DNA of 64,000 bases from Morinoia aosen (Eukaryota; Arthropoda; Malacostraca; Amphipoda; Talitridae): assembly GCA_030386875.1 (NCBI GenBank), contig JASJYW010000026.1, positions 9,938,246 to 10,002,245 of the forward strand. The letters run 5' to 3'. Below are positions 46,686 through 59,210 of the stretch, one piece after another (the first letter of the stretch is position 1; every line of letters starts with the position of its first letter). The position numbers and the translations under genes were made by a program. The notes under the pieces are model-generated. The model did not search any database. It was not told where the DNA came from and saw only the letters and a list, made by a program, of their open reading frames with translations.

Positions 46686-49600
46686 AGCTCTGTCGACCGT
46701 GGAATCGGCTCAATATGCACTTTCCGCCTATGTCGCCACGGGAAACAGCAAACGACGTGATTTTCACCGCATTCGGCCTAGGAATGGCCCAAAACACGCA
46801 TTTTAGCTCTGTCGACCGTGGAAACGGCTAAATATGCACTTTCCGCCTATGTCGCCACGGGAAACAGCAAACAACGTGATTTTCACCGCATTCGGCCTAG
46901 GAATGGTTCAAAACACGCATTTCAGCTCTGTCAACCGTGGAAACGGCTAAATATGCACTTTCCGCCTATGTCGCCACGGGAAACAGCAAACGACGTGATT
47001 TTCACCGCATTCGGCCTAGGAATGGCCCAAAACACGCATTTTAGCTCTGTCGACCGTGGAAACGGCTAAATATGCATTTTCCGCCAATGTCGCCACGGGA
47101 AACAGCAAACGACGTGATTTTCACCGCATTCGGCCTAGGAATGGCCCAAAACACGCATTTTAGCTCTGTCGACCGTGGAATCGGCTAAATATGCACTTTC
47201 CGCCTATGTCGCCACGGGAAACAGCAAACGACGTGATTTTCACCGCATTCGGCCTAGGAATGGCCCAAAACACGCATTTTCGCTCTGTCGACCGTGGAAA
47301 CGGCTAAATATGCACTTTCCGCCTATGTCGCCACGGGAAACAGCAAACGACGTGATTTTCAACGCATTCGGCCTAGGAATGGCCAAAAACACGCATTTTA
47401 GCCCTGTCGACCGTGGAATCGGCTAAATATGAACTTTCCGCCTATGTCGTCACGGGAAACAGCAAACGACGTGATTTTCACCGCATTCGGCCTAGGAATG
47501 GCTCAAAAACACGCATTTTAGCCCAGTCGACCGTGGAAACGGCTAAATATGCACTTTCCGCCTATGTCGCCACGGGAAACAGCAAACGACGTGATTTTCA
47601 CCGCATTCGGTTTAGGAATGGCCCAAAACACGCATTTTAGCTCTGTCGACCGTGGAAATGGCTAAATGTGCATTTTCCGCCTATGTCGCCACGGGAAACA
47701 GCAAACGACGTGATTTTCACCGCATTCGGCCTAGGAATGGCCAAAAACACGCATTTTAGCCCTGTCGACCGTGGAATCGGCTAAATATGCACTTTCCGCC
47801 TATATTGCCACGGGAAACAGCAAACGACGTGATTTTCACAGCATTCGGCCTAGGAATGACCCAAAACACGCATTTTAGCTCTGTCGACCGTGGAATCGGC
47901 TAAATATGCACTTTCCGCCTATGTCGCCACGGGAAAAAGCAAACGACGTGATTTTCACCGCATTCGGCCTAGGAATGGCCCAAAACACGCATTTTTGCCC
48001 TGTCGACCGTGGAATCGGCTGTATATGCACTTTCCGCCTATGTCGCCACGGGAAACAGCAAACGACGTGATTTTCACCGCATTCGGCCTAGGAATGGCCC
48101 AAAACACGCATTTTAGCCCTGTCGACCGTGAAATCGGCTAAATATGCACTTTCCGCCTATGTCGCCACGGGAAACAGCAAACGACGTGATTTTCACCGCA
48201 TTCGGCCTAGGAATGGCCCAAAACACGCATTTTAGCTCTGTCGACCGTGGAATCGGCTAAATATGCACTTTCCGCCTATGTCGCCACGAGAAACAGCAAA
48301 CGACGTGATTTTCACCGCATTCGGCCTTGGAATGGCCCAAAACACGCATTTTAGCTCTGTCGACCGTGGTAAACGGCTAAATATGCACTTTCCGCCTATG
48401 TCGCCACGGGAAACAGCAAACGACGTGATTTTCACCGCATTCGGCCTAGGAATGGCCCAAAACACGCATTTTAGCTCTGTCGCCTGTGGAATCGGCTAAA
48501 TATGCACTTTCCGCCTATGTCGCCACGGGAAACAGCAAACGACGTGATTTTCACCGCATTCGGCCTATGAACGGCCCAAAACACGCATTTTAGCTCTGTC
48601 GACCGTGGAATCGGCTAAATATGCACTTTCCACCTATGTCGCCACGGGAAACAGCAAACGACGTGATTTTCACCGCATTCGGCCTAGGAATGGCCCAAAA
48701 CACGCATGTTAGCTCTGTCGACCGTGGAAACGGCTATATATGCACTTTCCGCCTATGTCGCCACGGGAAACAGCAAACGACGTGATTTTCACCGCATTCG
48801 GCCTAGGAATGGCCCATAACACGCATTTTAGCCCTGTCGACCGTGGAATCGGGTAAATATGCACTTTCCGCCTATGTCGCCACGGGAAACAGCAAACGAC
48901 GTGATTTTCACCGCATTCGGCCTAGGAATGGCCCCAAAACACGCATTTTAGCTCTGTCGACCGTGGAATCGGCTAAATATGCACTTTCCACCTATGTCGC
49001 CACGGGAAACAGCAAACGACATGATTTTCACCGCATTCAGCCTAGGAATGGCCCAAAACACGCATTTTAGCTCTGTCGACCGTGGAATCGGCTAAATATG
49101 AACTTTCCGCCTATGTCGTCACGGGAAACAGCAAACGACGTGATTTTCACCGCATTCGGCCTAGGAATGGCCCAAAACACTTATTTTAGCCCTGTCGACC
49201 GTGGAATCGGCTAAATATGCACTTTCCGCCTATGTCGCCACGGGAAACAGCAAACGACGTGATTTTCACAGCATTCGGCCTAGGAATGACCAAAAACACG
49301 CATTTTAGCTCTGTCGACCGTGGAAACGGCTAAATATGCACTTTCCGCCTATGTCGCCACGGGAAACAGCAAACGACGTGATTTTCACCGCATTCGGCCT
49401 AAGAATGGCCAAAAACACGCATTTTCGCCCTGTCGACCGTGGAATCGGCTAAATATGCACTTTCCGCCTATGTCGCCACGGGAAACAGCAAACGACGTGA
49501 TTTTCACCGCATTCGGCCTAGGAATGGCCCAAAACACGCATTTTTTGCCCTGTCGACCGTGGAATCGGCTATATATGCACTTTCCACCTATGTCGCCACG

Positions 49601-52600
49601 GGAAACAGCAAACGACGTGATTTTCACCGCATTCGGCCTAGGAATGGCCCAAAACACGCATTTTAGCCCTGTCGACCGTGGAATCGGCTAAATATGCACT
49701 TTCTGCATATGTCGCCACGGGAAACAGCAAACGACGTGATTTTCACCGCATTTGGCCTAGGAATGGCCCAAAACACGCATTTTAGCTCTGTCGACCGTGG
49801 AATGGGCTAAATATGCACTTTCCGCCTATGTCGCCACGGGAAACAGCAAACGACGTGATTTCCACCGCATTCGGCCTTTGAATGGCCCAAAACACGCATT
49901 TAGCTCTGTCGACCGTGGAAACGGCTAAATATGCACTTTCACCTATGTCGGCACGGGAAACAGCAAACGACGTGATTTTCACCGCATTCGGCCTAGGAAT
50001 AGCCCGAAACACGCATTTTAGCTCTGTCGACCGTGGAATCGGCTAAATATGCACTTTCCGCCTATGTCGCCACGGGAAACAGCAAACGACGTGATTTTCA
50101 CCGCATTCGGCCTAGGAATGGCGAAAAACACGCATTTGAGCCCTGTCGACCGTGGAAACGGCTAAATATGTGTTTTCCGCCTATGTCGCCACGGGAAACA
50201 GCAAACGACGTGATTTTCACCGCATTCGGCCTAGGAATGGCCCAAAAACACGCATTTTAGCTCTGTCGATTGTGGAATCGGCTAAATATGCACTTTCCGC
50301 CTATGTCGCCACGGGAAACAGCAAACGACGTGATTATCACCGCATTCGGCCTAGGAATGGCCCAAAACACGCATTTTAGCTCTGTCGACCGTGAAATCGG
50401 CTAAATATGCACTTTCCGCCTATGTCGGCACGGGAAACAGCAAACGACGTGATTTTCACCGCATTCGGCCTAGGAATGGCCCAAAACACGCATTTTAGCC
50501 CTGTCGACCGTGGAAACGGCTAAATATGCACTTTCCGCCTATGTCGCCACGGGAAACAGCAAACGACGTGATTTTCACCGCATTCGGCCTAGGAATGGCC
50601 CAAAACACGTATTTTAGCTCTGTCGACCGTGGAAACGGCTAAATATGCATTTTCCGCTATGTCGCCACGGGAAACAGCAAACGACGTGATTTTCACCGCA
50701 TTCGGCCTAGGAATGGCCCAAAACACGCATTTTAGCTCTGTCGACCGTGGAATCGGCTACATATGCACTTTCCGCCTATGTCGCCCCGGGAAACAGCAAA
50801 CGACATGATTTTCACCGCTTCCGCCTAGGAATGGGTCAAAACACGCATTTTAGCTCTGTCGACCGTGGAAAACGGCTAAATATGCACTTTCCGCCTATGT
50901 CGCCACGGGAAACAGCAAACGACGTGATTTTCACCGCATTCGGCCTAGGAATGGCCCAAAACACGCATTTTAGCTCTGTCGACCGTGGAATCGGCTCAAT
51001 ATGCACTTTCCGCCTATGTCGCCACGGGAAACAGCAAACGACGTGATTTTCACCGCATTCGGCCTAGGAATGGCCCAAAACACGCATTTTAGCTCTGTCG
51101 ACCGTGGAAACGGCTAAATATTGCACTTTCCGCCTATGTCGCCACGGGAAACAGCAAACAACGTGATTTTCACCGCATTCGGCCTAGGAATGGTTCAAAA
51201 CACGCATTTCAGCTCTGTCAACCGTGGGAAACGGCTAAATATGCACTTTCCGCCTATGTCGCCACGGGGAAACAGCAAACGACGTGATTTTCACCGCATT
51301 CGGCCTAGGAATGGCCCAAAACACGCATTTTAGCTCTGTCGACCGTGGAAACGGCTAAATATGCATTTTCCGCCAATGTCGCCACGGGAAACAGCAAACG
51401 ACGTGATTTTCACCGCATTCGGCCTAGGAATGGCCCAAAACACGCATTTTAGCTCTGTCGACCGTGGAATCGGCTAAATATGCACTTTCCGCCTATGTCG
51501 CCGCGGGAAACAGCAAACGACGTGATTTTCACCGCATTCGGCCTAGGAATGGCCCAAAAACACGCATTTTAGCTCTGTCGACCGTGGGAATCGGCTAAAT
51601 ATGCACTTTCCGCCTATGTCGCCACGGGAAACAGCAAACGACGTGATTTTCACCGCATTCGGCCTAGGAATAGGAATGGCCCAAAACACGCATTTTCGCT
51701 CTGTCGACCGTGGAAACGGCTAAATATGCACTTTCCGCCTATGTCGCCACGGGAAACAGCAAACGACGTGATTTTCAACGCATTCGGCCTAGGAATGGCC
51801 AAAAACACGCATTTTAGCCCTGTCGACCGTGGAATCGGCTAAATATGAACTTTCCGCCTATGTCGTCACGGGAAACAGCAAACGACGTGATTTTCACCGC
51901 ATTCGCCTAGGAATTTCTCAAAACACGCATTTTAGCCCAGTCGACCGTGGAAACGGCTAAATATGCACTTTCCGCCTATGTCGCCACGGGAAACAGCAAA
52001 CGACGTGATTTTCACCGCATTCGGTTTAGGAATGGCCCAAAACACGCATTTTAGCTCTGTCGACCGTGGAAATGGCTAAATGTGCATTTTCCGCCTATGT
52101 CGCCACGGGAAACAGCAAACGAGGTGATTTTCACCGCATTCGGCCTAGGAATGGCCAAAAACACGCATTTTAGCCCTGTCGACCGTGGAATCGGCTAAAT
52201 ATGCACTTTCCGCCTATATTGCCACGGGAAACAGCAAACGACGTGATTTTCACAGCATTCGGCCTAGGAATGACCCAAAACACGCATTTTAGCTCTGTCG
52301 ACCGTGGAATCGGCTAAATATGCACTTTCCGCCTATGTCGCCACGGGAAAAAGCAAACGACGTGATTTTCACCGCATTCGGCCTAGGAATGGCCCAAAAC
52401 ACGCATTTTTGCCCTGTCGACCGTGGAATCGGCTGTATATGCACTTTCCGCCTATGTCGCCACGGGAAACAGCAAACGACGTGATTTTCACCGCATTCGG
52501 CCTAGGAATGGCCCAAAACACGCATTTTAGCCCTGTCGACCGTGAAATCGGCTAAATATGCACTTTCCGCCTATGTCGCCACGGGAAACAGCAAACGACG

Positions 52601-55080
52601 TGATTTTCACCGCATTCGGCATAGGAATGGCCCAAAACACGCATTTTAGCTCTGTCGACCGTGGAATCGGCTAAATATGCACTTTCCGCCTATGTCGCCA
52701 CGAGAAACAGCAAACGACGTGATTTTCACCGCATTCGGCCTTGGAATGGCCCAAAACACGCATTTTAGCTCTGTCGACCGTGGAAACGGCTAAATATGCA
52801 CTTTCCGCCTATGTCGCCACGGGAAACAGCAAACGACGTGATTTTCACCGCATTCGGCCTAGGAATGGCCCAAAACACGCATTTTAGCTCTGTCGCCTGT
52901 GGAATCGGCTAAATATGCACTTTCCGCCCATGTCGCCACGGGAAACAGCAAACGACGTGATTTTCACCGCATTCGGCCTATGAACGGCCCAAAACACGCA
53001 TTTTAGCTCTGTCGACCGTGGAATCGGCTAAATATGCACTTTCCACCTATGTCGCCACGGGAAACAGCAAACGACGTGATTTTCACCGCATTCGGCCTAG
53101 GAATGGCCCAAAACACGCATGTTAGCTCTGTCGACCGTGGAAACGGCTATATATGCACTTTCCGCCTATGTCGCCACGGGAAACAGCAAACGACGTGATT
53201 TTCACCGCATTCGGCCTAAGATTGGCCCAAAACACGCATTTTAGCCCTGTCGACCGTGGAATCGGGTAAATATGCACTTTCCGCCTATGTCGCCACGGGA
53301 AACAGCAAACGACGTGATTTTCACCGCATTCGGCCTAGGAATGGCCCAAAACACGCATTTTAGCTCTGTCGACCGTGGAATCGGCTAAATATGCACTTTC
53401 CACCTATGTCGCCACGGGAAACAGCAAACGACATGATTTTCACCGCATTCAGCCTAGGAATGGCCCAAAACACGCATTTTAGCTCTGTCGACCGTGGAAT
53501 CGGCTAAATATGAACTTTCCGCCTATGTCGTCACGGGAAACAGCAAACGACGTGATTTTCACCGCATTCGGCCTAGGAATGGCCCAAAACACTTATTTTA
53601 GCCCTGTCGACCGTGGAATCGGCTAAATATGCACTTTCCGCCTATGTCGCCACGGGAAACAGCAAACGACGTGATTTTCACAGCATTCGGCCTAGGAATG
53701 ACCAAAAACACGCATTTTAGCTCTGTCGACCGTGGAAACGGCTAAATATGCACTTTCCGCCTATGTCGCCACGGGAAACAGCAAACGACGTGATTTTCAC
53801 CGCATTCGGCCTAAGAATGGCCAAAAACACGCATTTTAGCCCTGTCGACCGTGGAATCGGCTAAATATGCACTTTCCGCCTATGTCGCCACGGGAAACAG
53901 CAAACGACGTGATTTTCACCGCATTCGGCCTAGGAATGGCCCAAAACACGCATTTTTGCCCTGTCGACCGTGGAATCGGCTATATATGCACTTTCCACCT
54001 ATGTCGCCACGGGAAACAGCAAACGACGTGATTTTCACCGCATTCGGCCTAGGAATGGCCCAAAACACGCATTTTAGCCCTGTCGACCGTGGAATCGGCT
54101 AAATATGCACTTTCTGCCTATGTCGCCACGGGAAACAGCAAACGACGTGATTTTCACCGCATTTGGCCTAGGAATGGCCCAAAACAAGCATTTTAGCTCT
54201 GTCGACCGTGGAATGGGCTAAATATGCACTTTCCGCCTATGTCGCCACGGGAAACAGCAAACGACGTGATTTCCACCGCATTCGGCCTTGGAATGGCCCA
54301 AAACACGCATTTTAGCTCTGTCGACCGTGGAAACGGCTAAATATGCACTTTCCACCTATGTCGGCACGGGAAACAGCAAACGACGTGATTTTCACCGCAT
54401 TCGGCCTAGGAATAGCCCGAAACACGCATTTTAGCTCTGTCGACCGTGGAATCGGCTAAATATGCACTTTCCGCCTATGTCGCCACGGGAAACAGCAAAC
54501 GACGTGATTTTCACCGCATTCGGCCTAGGAATGGCGAAAAACACGCATTTGAGCCCTGTCGACCGTGGAAACGGCTAAATATGCACTTTCCGCCTATGTC
54601 GCCACGGGAAACAGCAAACGACGTGATTTTCACCGCATTCGGCCTAGGAATGGCCCAAAACACGCATTTTAGCTCTGTCGATTGTGGAATCGGCTAAATA
54701 TGCACTTTCCGCCTATGTCGCCACGGGAAACAGCAAACGACGTGATTATCACCGCATTCGGCCTAGGAATGGCCCAAAACACGCATTTTAGCTCTGTCGA
54801 CCGTGAAATCGGCTAAATATGCACTTTCCGCCTATGTCGGCACGGGAAACAGCAAACGACGTGATTTTCACCGCATTCGGCCTAGGAATGGCCCAAAACA
54901 CGCATTTTAGCCCTGTCGACCGTGGAAACGGCTAAATATGCACTTTCCGCCTATGTCGCCACGGGAAACAGCAAACGACGTGATTTTCACCGCATTCGGC
55001 CTAGGAATGGCCCAAAACACGCATTTTAGCTCTGTCGACCGTGGAAACGGCTAAATATGCATTTTCCGCCTATGTCGCCA
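46686..55080 (+). repeat. Large tandem duplication of about 4 kb, two copies
   Basis: A long ordered series of rare variants is shared by 46686-50660 and about 50972-55080. Shared markers, first copy then second: GGCTCAATATG 46707/50993; GCCCAGTCGACC 47521/51935; GCTGTATATGC near 48018/52432; TCGCCTGTGG near 48480/52894; ACGGCCCAAAAC near 48571/52984; GCATGTTAGC near 48705/53119; GGCGAAAAACACG near 50120/54534; GTCGATTGTGG near 50266/54677. The offset starts at 4286 bp (36 units plus 2 bp) and becomes 4414 bp after one extra unit in the second copy (about 51480-51600). Within each copy a 12-14-unit substructure is also seen (47997/49547 and 52411/53958). The first copy may continue into the gap. 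Confidence 0.92.
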
Positions 55081-58006
55081 CGGGAAACAGCAAACGACGT
55101 GATTTTCACCGCATTCAGCCTAGGAATGGCCAAAAACACGCATTTTAGCCTTGTCGACCGTGGAATCGGCTAGATATGCACTTTCCGCTTATGTCGCCAC
55201 GGGAAACAGCAAACGACGTGATTTTCACCGCATTCGGCCTAGGAATGGCCCAAAACACGCATTTTAGCTCTGTCGACCGTGGAATCGGCTAAATATGCAC
55301 TTTCCGCCTATGTCGCCACGGGAAACAGCAAACGACGTGATTTTCACCGCATTCGGCCTAGGAATGGCCCAAAACACGCATTTTAGCTCTGTCGACCGTG
55401 GAAACGGCTAAATATGCACTTTCCGCCTATGTCGCCACGGGAAACAGCAAACGACGTGATTTTCACCGCATTCGGCCTAGGAATGGCCAAAGACACGCAT
55501 TTTAGCTCTGTCGTGGAATCGGCTAAATATGCACTTGCCGCCTATGTCGCCACGGGAAACAGCAAACGACGTGATTTTCACCCCATTCGGCCAAGGAATG
55601 GCCCAAAACACGCATTTTAGCTCTGTCGACCGTGGAATCGGCTGAATATGCACTTTCCGCATATGTCGCCACGGGAAACAGCAAACGACGTGATTTTCAC
55701 CGCATTCGGCCTAGGAATGGCCCCAAAACACGCATTTTAGCCCTGTCGACCGTGGAAACGGCTAAATATGCACTTTCCGCCTATGTCGCCACGGGAAACA
55801 GCAAACGACGTGATTTTCACCGCATTCGGCCTAGGAATGGCCCAAAACACGCATTTTAGCTCTGTCGACCGTGGAATCGGCTAAATATGCACTTTCCGCC
55901 TATGTCGCCACGGGAAACAGCAAACGACGTGATTTTCACCGCATTCGGCCTAGGAATGGCCCAAAACACGCATTTTAGCCCTGTCGACCGTGGAATCGGC
56001 TAAATATGCACTTTCCGCCTATGTCGCCACGGGAAACAGCAAACGACGTGATTTTCACCGCATTCGGCCTAGGAATGGCCCAAAACACGCATTTTATCCC
56101 TGTCGACCGTGGAATCGGCTAAATATGCACTTTCCGCCTATGTCGCCACGGGAAACAGCAAACGACGTGATTTTCACCGCATTCGGCCTTGGAATGGCCC
56201 AAAACACGCATTTTAGCTCTGTCGACCGTGGAAACGGCTAAATATGCACTTTCCACCTATGTCGCCGCGGGAAACAGCAAACGACGTGATTTTCACCGCA
56301 TTCGGCCTAGGAATAGCCCGAAACACGCATTTTAGCTCTGTCGACCGTGGAATCGGCTAAATATGCACTTTCCGCCTATGTCGCCACGGGAAACAGCAAA
56401 CGACGTGATTTTCACCGCATTCGGCCTAGGAATGGCCATAAACACGCATTTTAGCCCTGTCGATCGTGGAATCGGCTAAATATGCACTTGCCGCCTATGT
56501 CGCCACGGGAAACAGCAAACTACGTGATTTTCACCCCATTCGGCCAAGGAATGGCCCAAAACACGCATTTTAGCTCTGTCGACCGTGGAATCGGCTAAAT
56601 ATGCACTTTCCGCATATGTCGCCACGGGAAACAGCAAACGACGTGATTTTCACCGCATTCGGCCTAGGAATGGCCCAAAACACGCATTTTAGCCCTGTCG
56701 ACCGTGGGAAACGGCTAAATATGCACTTTCCGCCTATGTCGCCACGGGAAACAGCAAACGACGTGATTTTCACCGCATTCGGCCTAGGAATGGCCCAAAA
56801 CACGCATTTTAGCTCTGTCGACCGTGGAATCGGCTAAATATGCACTTTCCGCCTATGTCGCCACGGGAAACAGCAAACGACGTGATTTTCACCGCATTCG
56901 GCCTAGGAACGGCCCAAAACACGCATTTTAGCCCTGTCGACCGTGGAATCGGCTAAATATGCACTTTCCGCCTATGTCGCCACAGGGAAACAGCAAACGA
57001 CGTGATTTTCACCGCATTCGGCCTAGGAATGGCCCAAAACACGCATTTTATCCCTGTCGACCGTGGAATCGGCTAAATATGCACTTTCCGCCTATGTCGC
57101 CACGGGAAACAGCAAACGACGTGATTTTCACCGCATTCGGCCTTGGAATGGCCCAAAACACGAATTTTAGCTCTGTCGACCGTGGGAAACGGCTAAATAT
57201 GCACTTTCCGCCTATGTCGCCACGGGAAACAGCAAACGACGTGATTTTCACCGCATTCGGCCTAGGAATGGCCCAAAACACGCATTTTAGCTCTGTCGAT
57301 TGTGGAATCGGCTATATATGCACTTTCCGCCTATGTCGCCACGGGAAACAGCAAACGACGTGATTTTCACCGCATTCGGCCTAGGAATGGCCCAAAACAC
57401 GCATTTTAGCTCTGTCGACCGTAGAATCGGCTAAATATGCACTTGCCGCCTATGTCGCCACGGGAAACAGCAAACGACGTGATTTTCACCGCATTCGGCC
57501 AAGGAATGGCCCAAAACACGCATTTTAGCTCTGTCGACCGTGGAATCGGCTAAATATGCACTTTCCGCCTATGTCGCCACGGGAAACAGCAAACGACGTG
57601 ATTTCACCGCATTCGGCCTAGGAATGGCCCTAAACACGCATTTTAGCCCTGTCGACCGTGGAAACGGCTAAATATGCACTTTCCGCCTATGTCGCCACGG
57701 GAAACAGCAAACGACGTGATTTTCACCGCATTCGGCCTAGGAATGGCCCAGAACACGCATTTTAGCTCTGTCGACCGTGGAAACGGCTAAATATGCATTT
57801 TCCGCCTATGTCGCCACGGGAAACAGCAAACGACGTGATTTTCACCGCATTCGGCCTAGGAATGGCCAAAAACACGCATTTTAGCCCTGTCGACCGTGGA
57901 ATCGGCTAAATATGCACTTTCCGCTGTTCCGTCCCTTTTCGTGTACAGGTCGAAACTAACGCGAATGAGGTTCGGGAGTGAATCAGCTGCAGTAACGTGG
58001 TTATCC

Positions 58007-58012
58007 TTTATT
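58007..58012 (-). terminator. Polyadenylation signal in the - strand LTR
   Basis: TTTATT on the + strand gives AATAAA on the element's sense strand, within the LTR and about 80 bp from its outer end. Confidence 0.45.
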
Positions 58013-58210
58013 GGTTCTTCAGAGTTGACACAGGCTTAGTAATTGGCAAGGAATCTATTACGAGTGGTGTGACTTCTATAACGCATCTGTGATCTGTACA
58101 GGTGCTTCCTCGACGATCACGCTTCCGCTACTGAAGAGCGACGTCTCTTTTAATGTGCTACCTCTACGGCAGGCCACCGCTAGTGAACGGCGATGTCTCT
58201 TGCCGATTCC

Positions 58211-58219
58211 ATTTATATA
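58211..58219 (-). promoter_or_regulatory. TATA box in the - strand LTR
   Basis: The complement reads TATATAAAT, about 20 bp inside the LTR start, upstream of the AATAAA at 58007-58012. The position suits a core promoter, although this leaves a very short U3. Confidence 0.45.
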
Positions 58220-58236
58220 CTCGGCGGGCGCACATA

Positions 58237-58257
58237 ATGCTCCCCCCACCTTTAAAA
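58237..58257 (-). promoter_or_regulatory. Polypurine tract of the - strand element
   Basis: On the - strand the sequence TTTTAAAGGTGGGGGGAGCA leads into the LTR. It is G-rich, like the tracts of the other two elements in the window. Confidence 0.65.
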
Positions 58258-58919
58258 ATTCTTTATTACAATAAAAAATTTTAAAACGTTATTCAATTAA
58301 CTTTGATTTTCCTTTGACTATCAATTAATCTTACAATCCGTCAAATTAATTCGAACAGATCAGAACGTATGACACAAAATGCTTCCGATGTTCACTATTG
58401 GATACACCACACAATTTTATTAACTTATCGAAATAAAAAATTAAATCACGTACGTAATAAATCATCTCCATAAGGTACACTTTTTTTTTGAACAACTGGA
58501 CACATACCGTCAAATCGAGAATAATTCATTACATTACTACAATTGGCAAGTTAACCGTCGATTTGCTTTTCCGTACGATTCAAATCAAATACATAATCAT
58601 TATAAAATTAATAAATGTCCTACGATTCGAATTAACTTATTTCAATTCAACTGAATTAAATATTGAAAGTAAATTAAATAGAATAATAAATAAATGAACT
58701 AATTCAATTCAACCAATCCACAAGCGTGCAATTCGGTTTTTATTCGCAATACAAATAATTCGTCTCCTTATCTTGAAACAAAACATTTCCATAGGGCGAG
58801 TAAAACAACATCAAAGGATATAATTAACGACACCAAGAACACGTTATTTTCCGTATAAAAAGAAATATTCTAAGACAATATATTCTAAAAGAAATATTCT
58901 GAAAATATTCAGATCCATC
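58258..58919 (-). other. AT-rich 3' tail of the - strand element
   Basis: About 660 bp of AT-rich DNA with runs of TTAATT and AATTAA words. The only open frame of note on the + strand (58488-58697) is Ile/Asn/Thr-rich and typical of chance frames in AT-rich DNA. No membrane-protein ORF is seen here, unlike the other two elements. Confidence 0.5.
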
Positions 58920-58985
58920 TTGTATGTGTACCTCCACACAATTTATATTGTTTGTATTACTTTCAGATGTAGAAAACTTATTTCT

Positions 58986-59210
58986 TCACTGGATGTTTGC
59001 TGGGAATGCAGCGATTGTGATTTTGACAACTAGTTCGATGTCGTCTCCGGATTCATATACCAAAATACGTGTACGCAACGGGGAATCGAGGTTCAGGAAC
59101 AACCTGAATTTGCAGTAAGCTTCCTGTAATACTTCTTTCGGTACACTGATTCCGAAAACGATCGTTGTTTCCTGCGGCTGTCAGAGTTGATTGTTTCCCC
59201 CGGTACACAT
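58986..59210 (-). pseudogene. Relic of the small leader ORF, here downstream of pol
   Basis: On the - strand this stretch starts GATGTGTACCGGG and closely parallels the leader ORF at 27884-28123. Both share the segments GTTTTCGGAAT, GTACCGAAA, TTGCGTACACG-like and TTTTGGTATATGAA in the same order and spacing. In protein terms the central parts correspond (QETTIVFGI, LQEAY, PLRTR, VYES/AGDDIEL, IAAFP). The likeness extends upstream (TTTTGAACA...AAATCC) and downstream (ATTGTGTGGAG). This copy looks broken. It sits about 0.65 kb downstream of pol, whereas in the + strand element it is in the 5' leader. What the protein did is unknown. Confidence 0.75.

Larger units (their letters stand above)
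37761..57924 (+). repeat. 119-bp satellite DNA, block 2
   Basis: Continuation of the same 119-bp satellite in the same orientation and phase as block 1, about 169 units by length including one scaffold gap. It begins at unit position 37, the duplicated CCGC, and ends at position 40, where the - strand LTR element starts. Variant composition differs a little from block 1: units with CGACGAGAT paired with GGCCAAAAAC/GCCCTG are scattered through 38.8-46 kb, and block 2 carries the largest duplication in the window (about 4 kb). No genes, RNA genes or other insertions were seen in it. Confidence 0.98.
57925..58236 (-). repeat. 3' LTR of the - strand element (about 312 bp)
   Basis: One end is fixed by the satellite junction (CACTTTCCGC, then TGTTCCGTCC). 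The other is inferred from the pyrimidine-rich stretch CTCCCCCCACC on the + strand, the complement of the purine tract, and by analogy with the other element, where the LTR starts TATG. On the - strand it contains a TATA box and, further on, AATAAA. The inner border may be off by a few bases. Confidence 0.75.

Noticed and set aside
1932-57363. Dozens of short open frames of 60-134 codons in the satellite, with recurring peptides such as METAKYALSAYVATGNSK and MHFPPMSPRETANDVIFTAF
   Set aside because: They are different reading frames of the same 119-bp unit. Because 119 is not a multiple of 3, a frame steps through the three phases and meets a stop within about three units. No start context, codon bias or constraint was seen.
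1852-57924. CRISPR-like regular repeats
   Set aside because: The units are contiguous 119-bp tandem copies with no unique spacers, in a eukaryotic context with LTR elements.
1852-57924. Ribosomal intergenic spacer or telomeric repeats
   Set aside because: No rRNA sequence was seen anywhere, and there is no run of TTAGG-type repeats. The array is bounded only by LTR elements.
58924-59118. A + strand frame of 64 codons in the right-edge element
   Set aside because: It is antisense to the small-ORF relic at 58986-59210 and has no features of its own.
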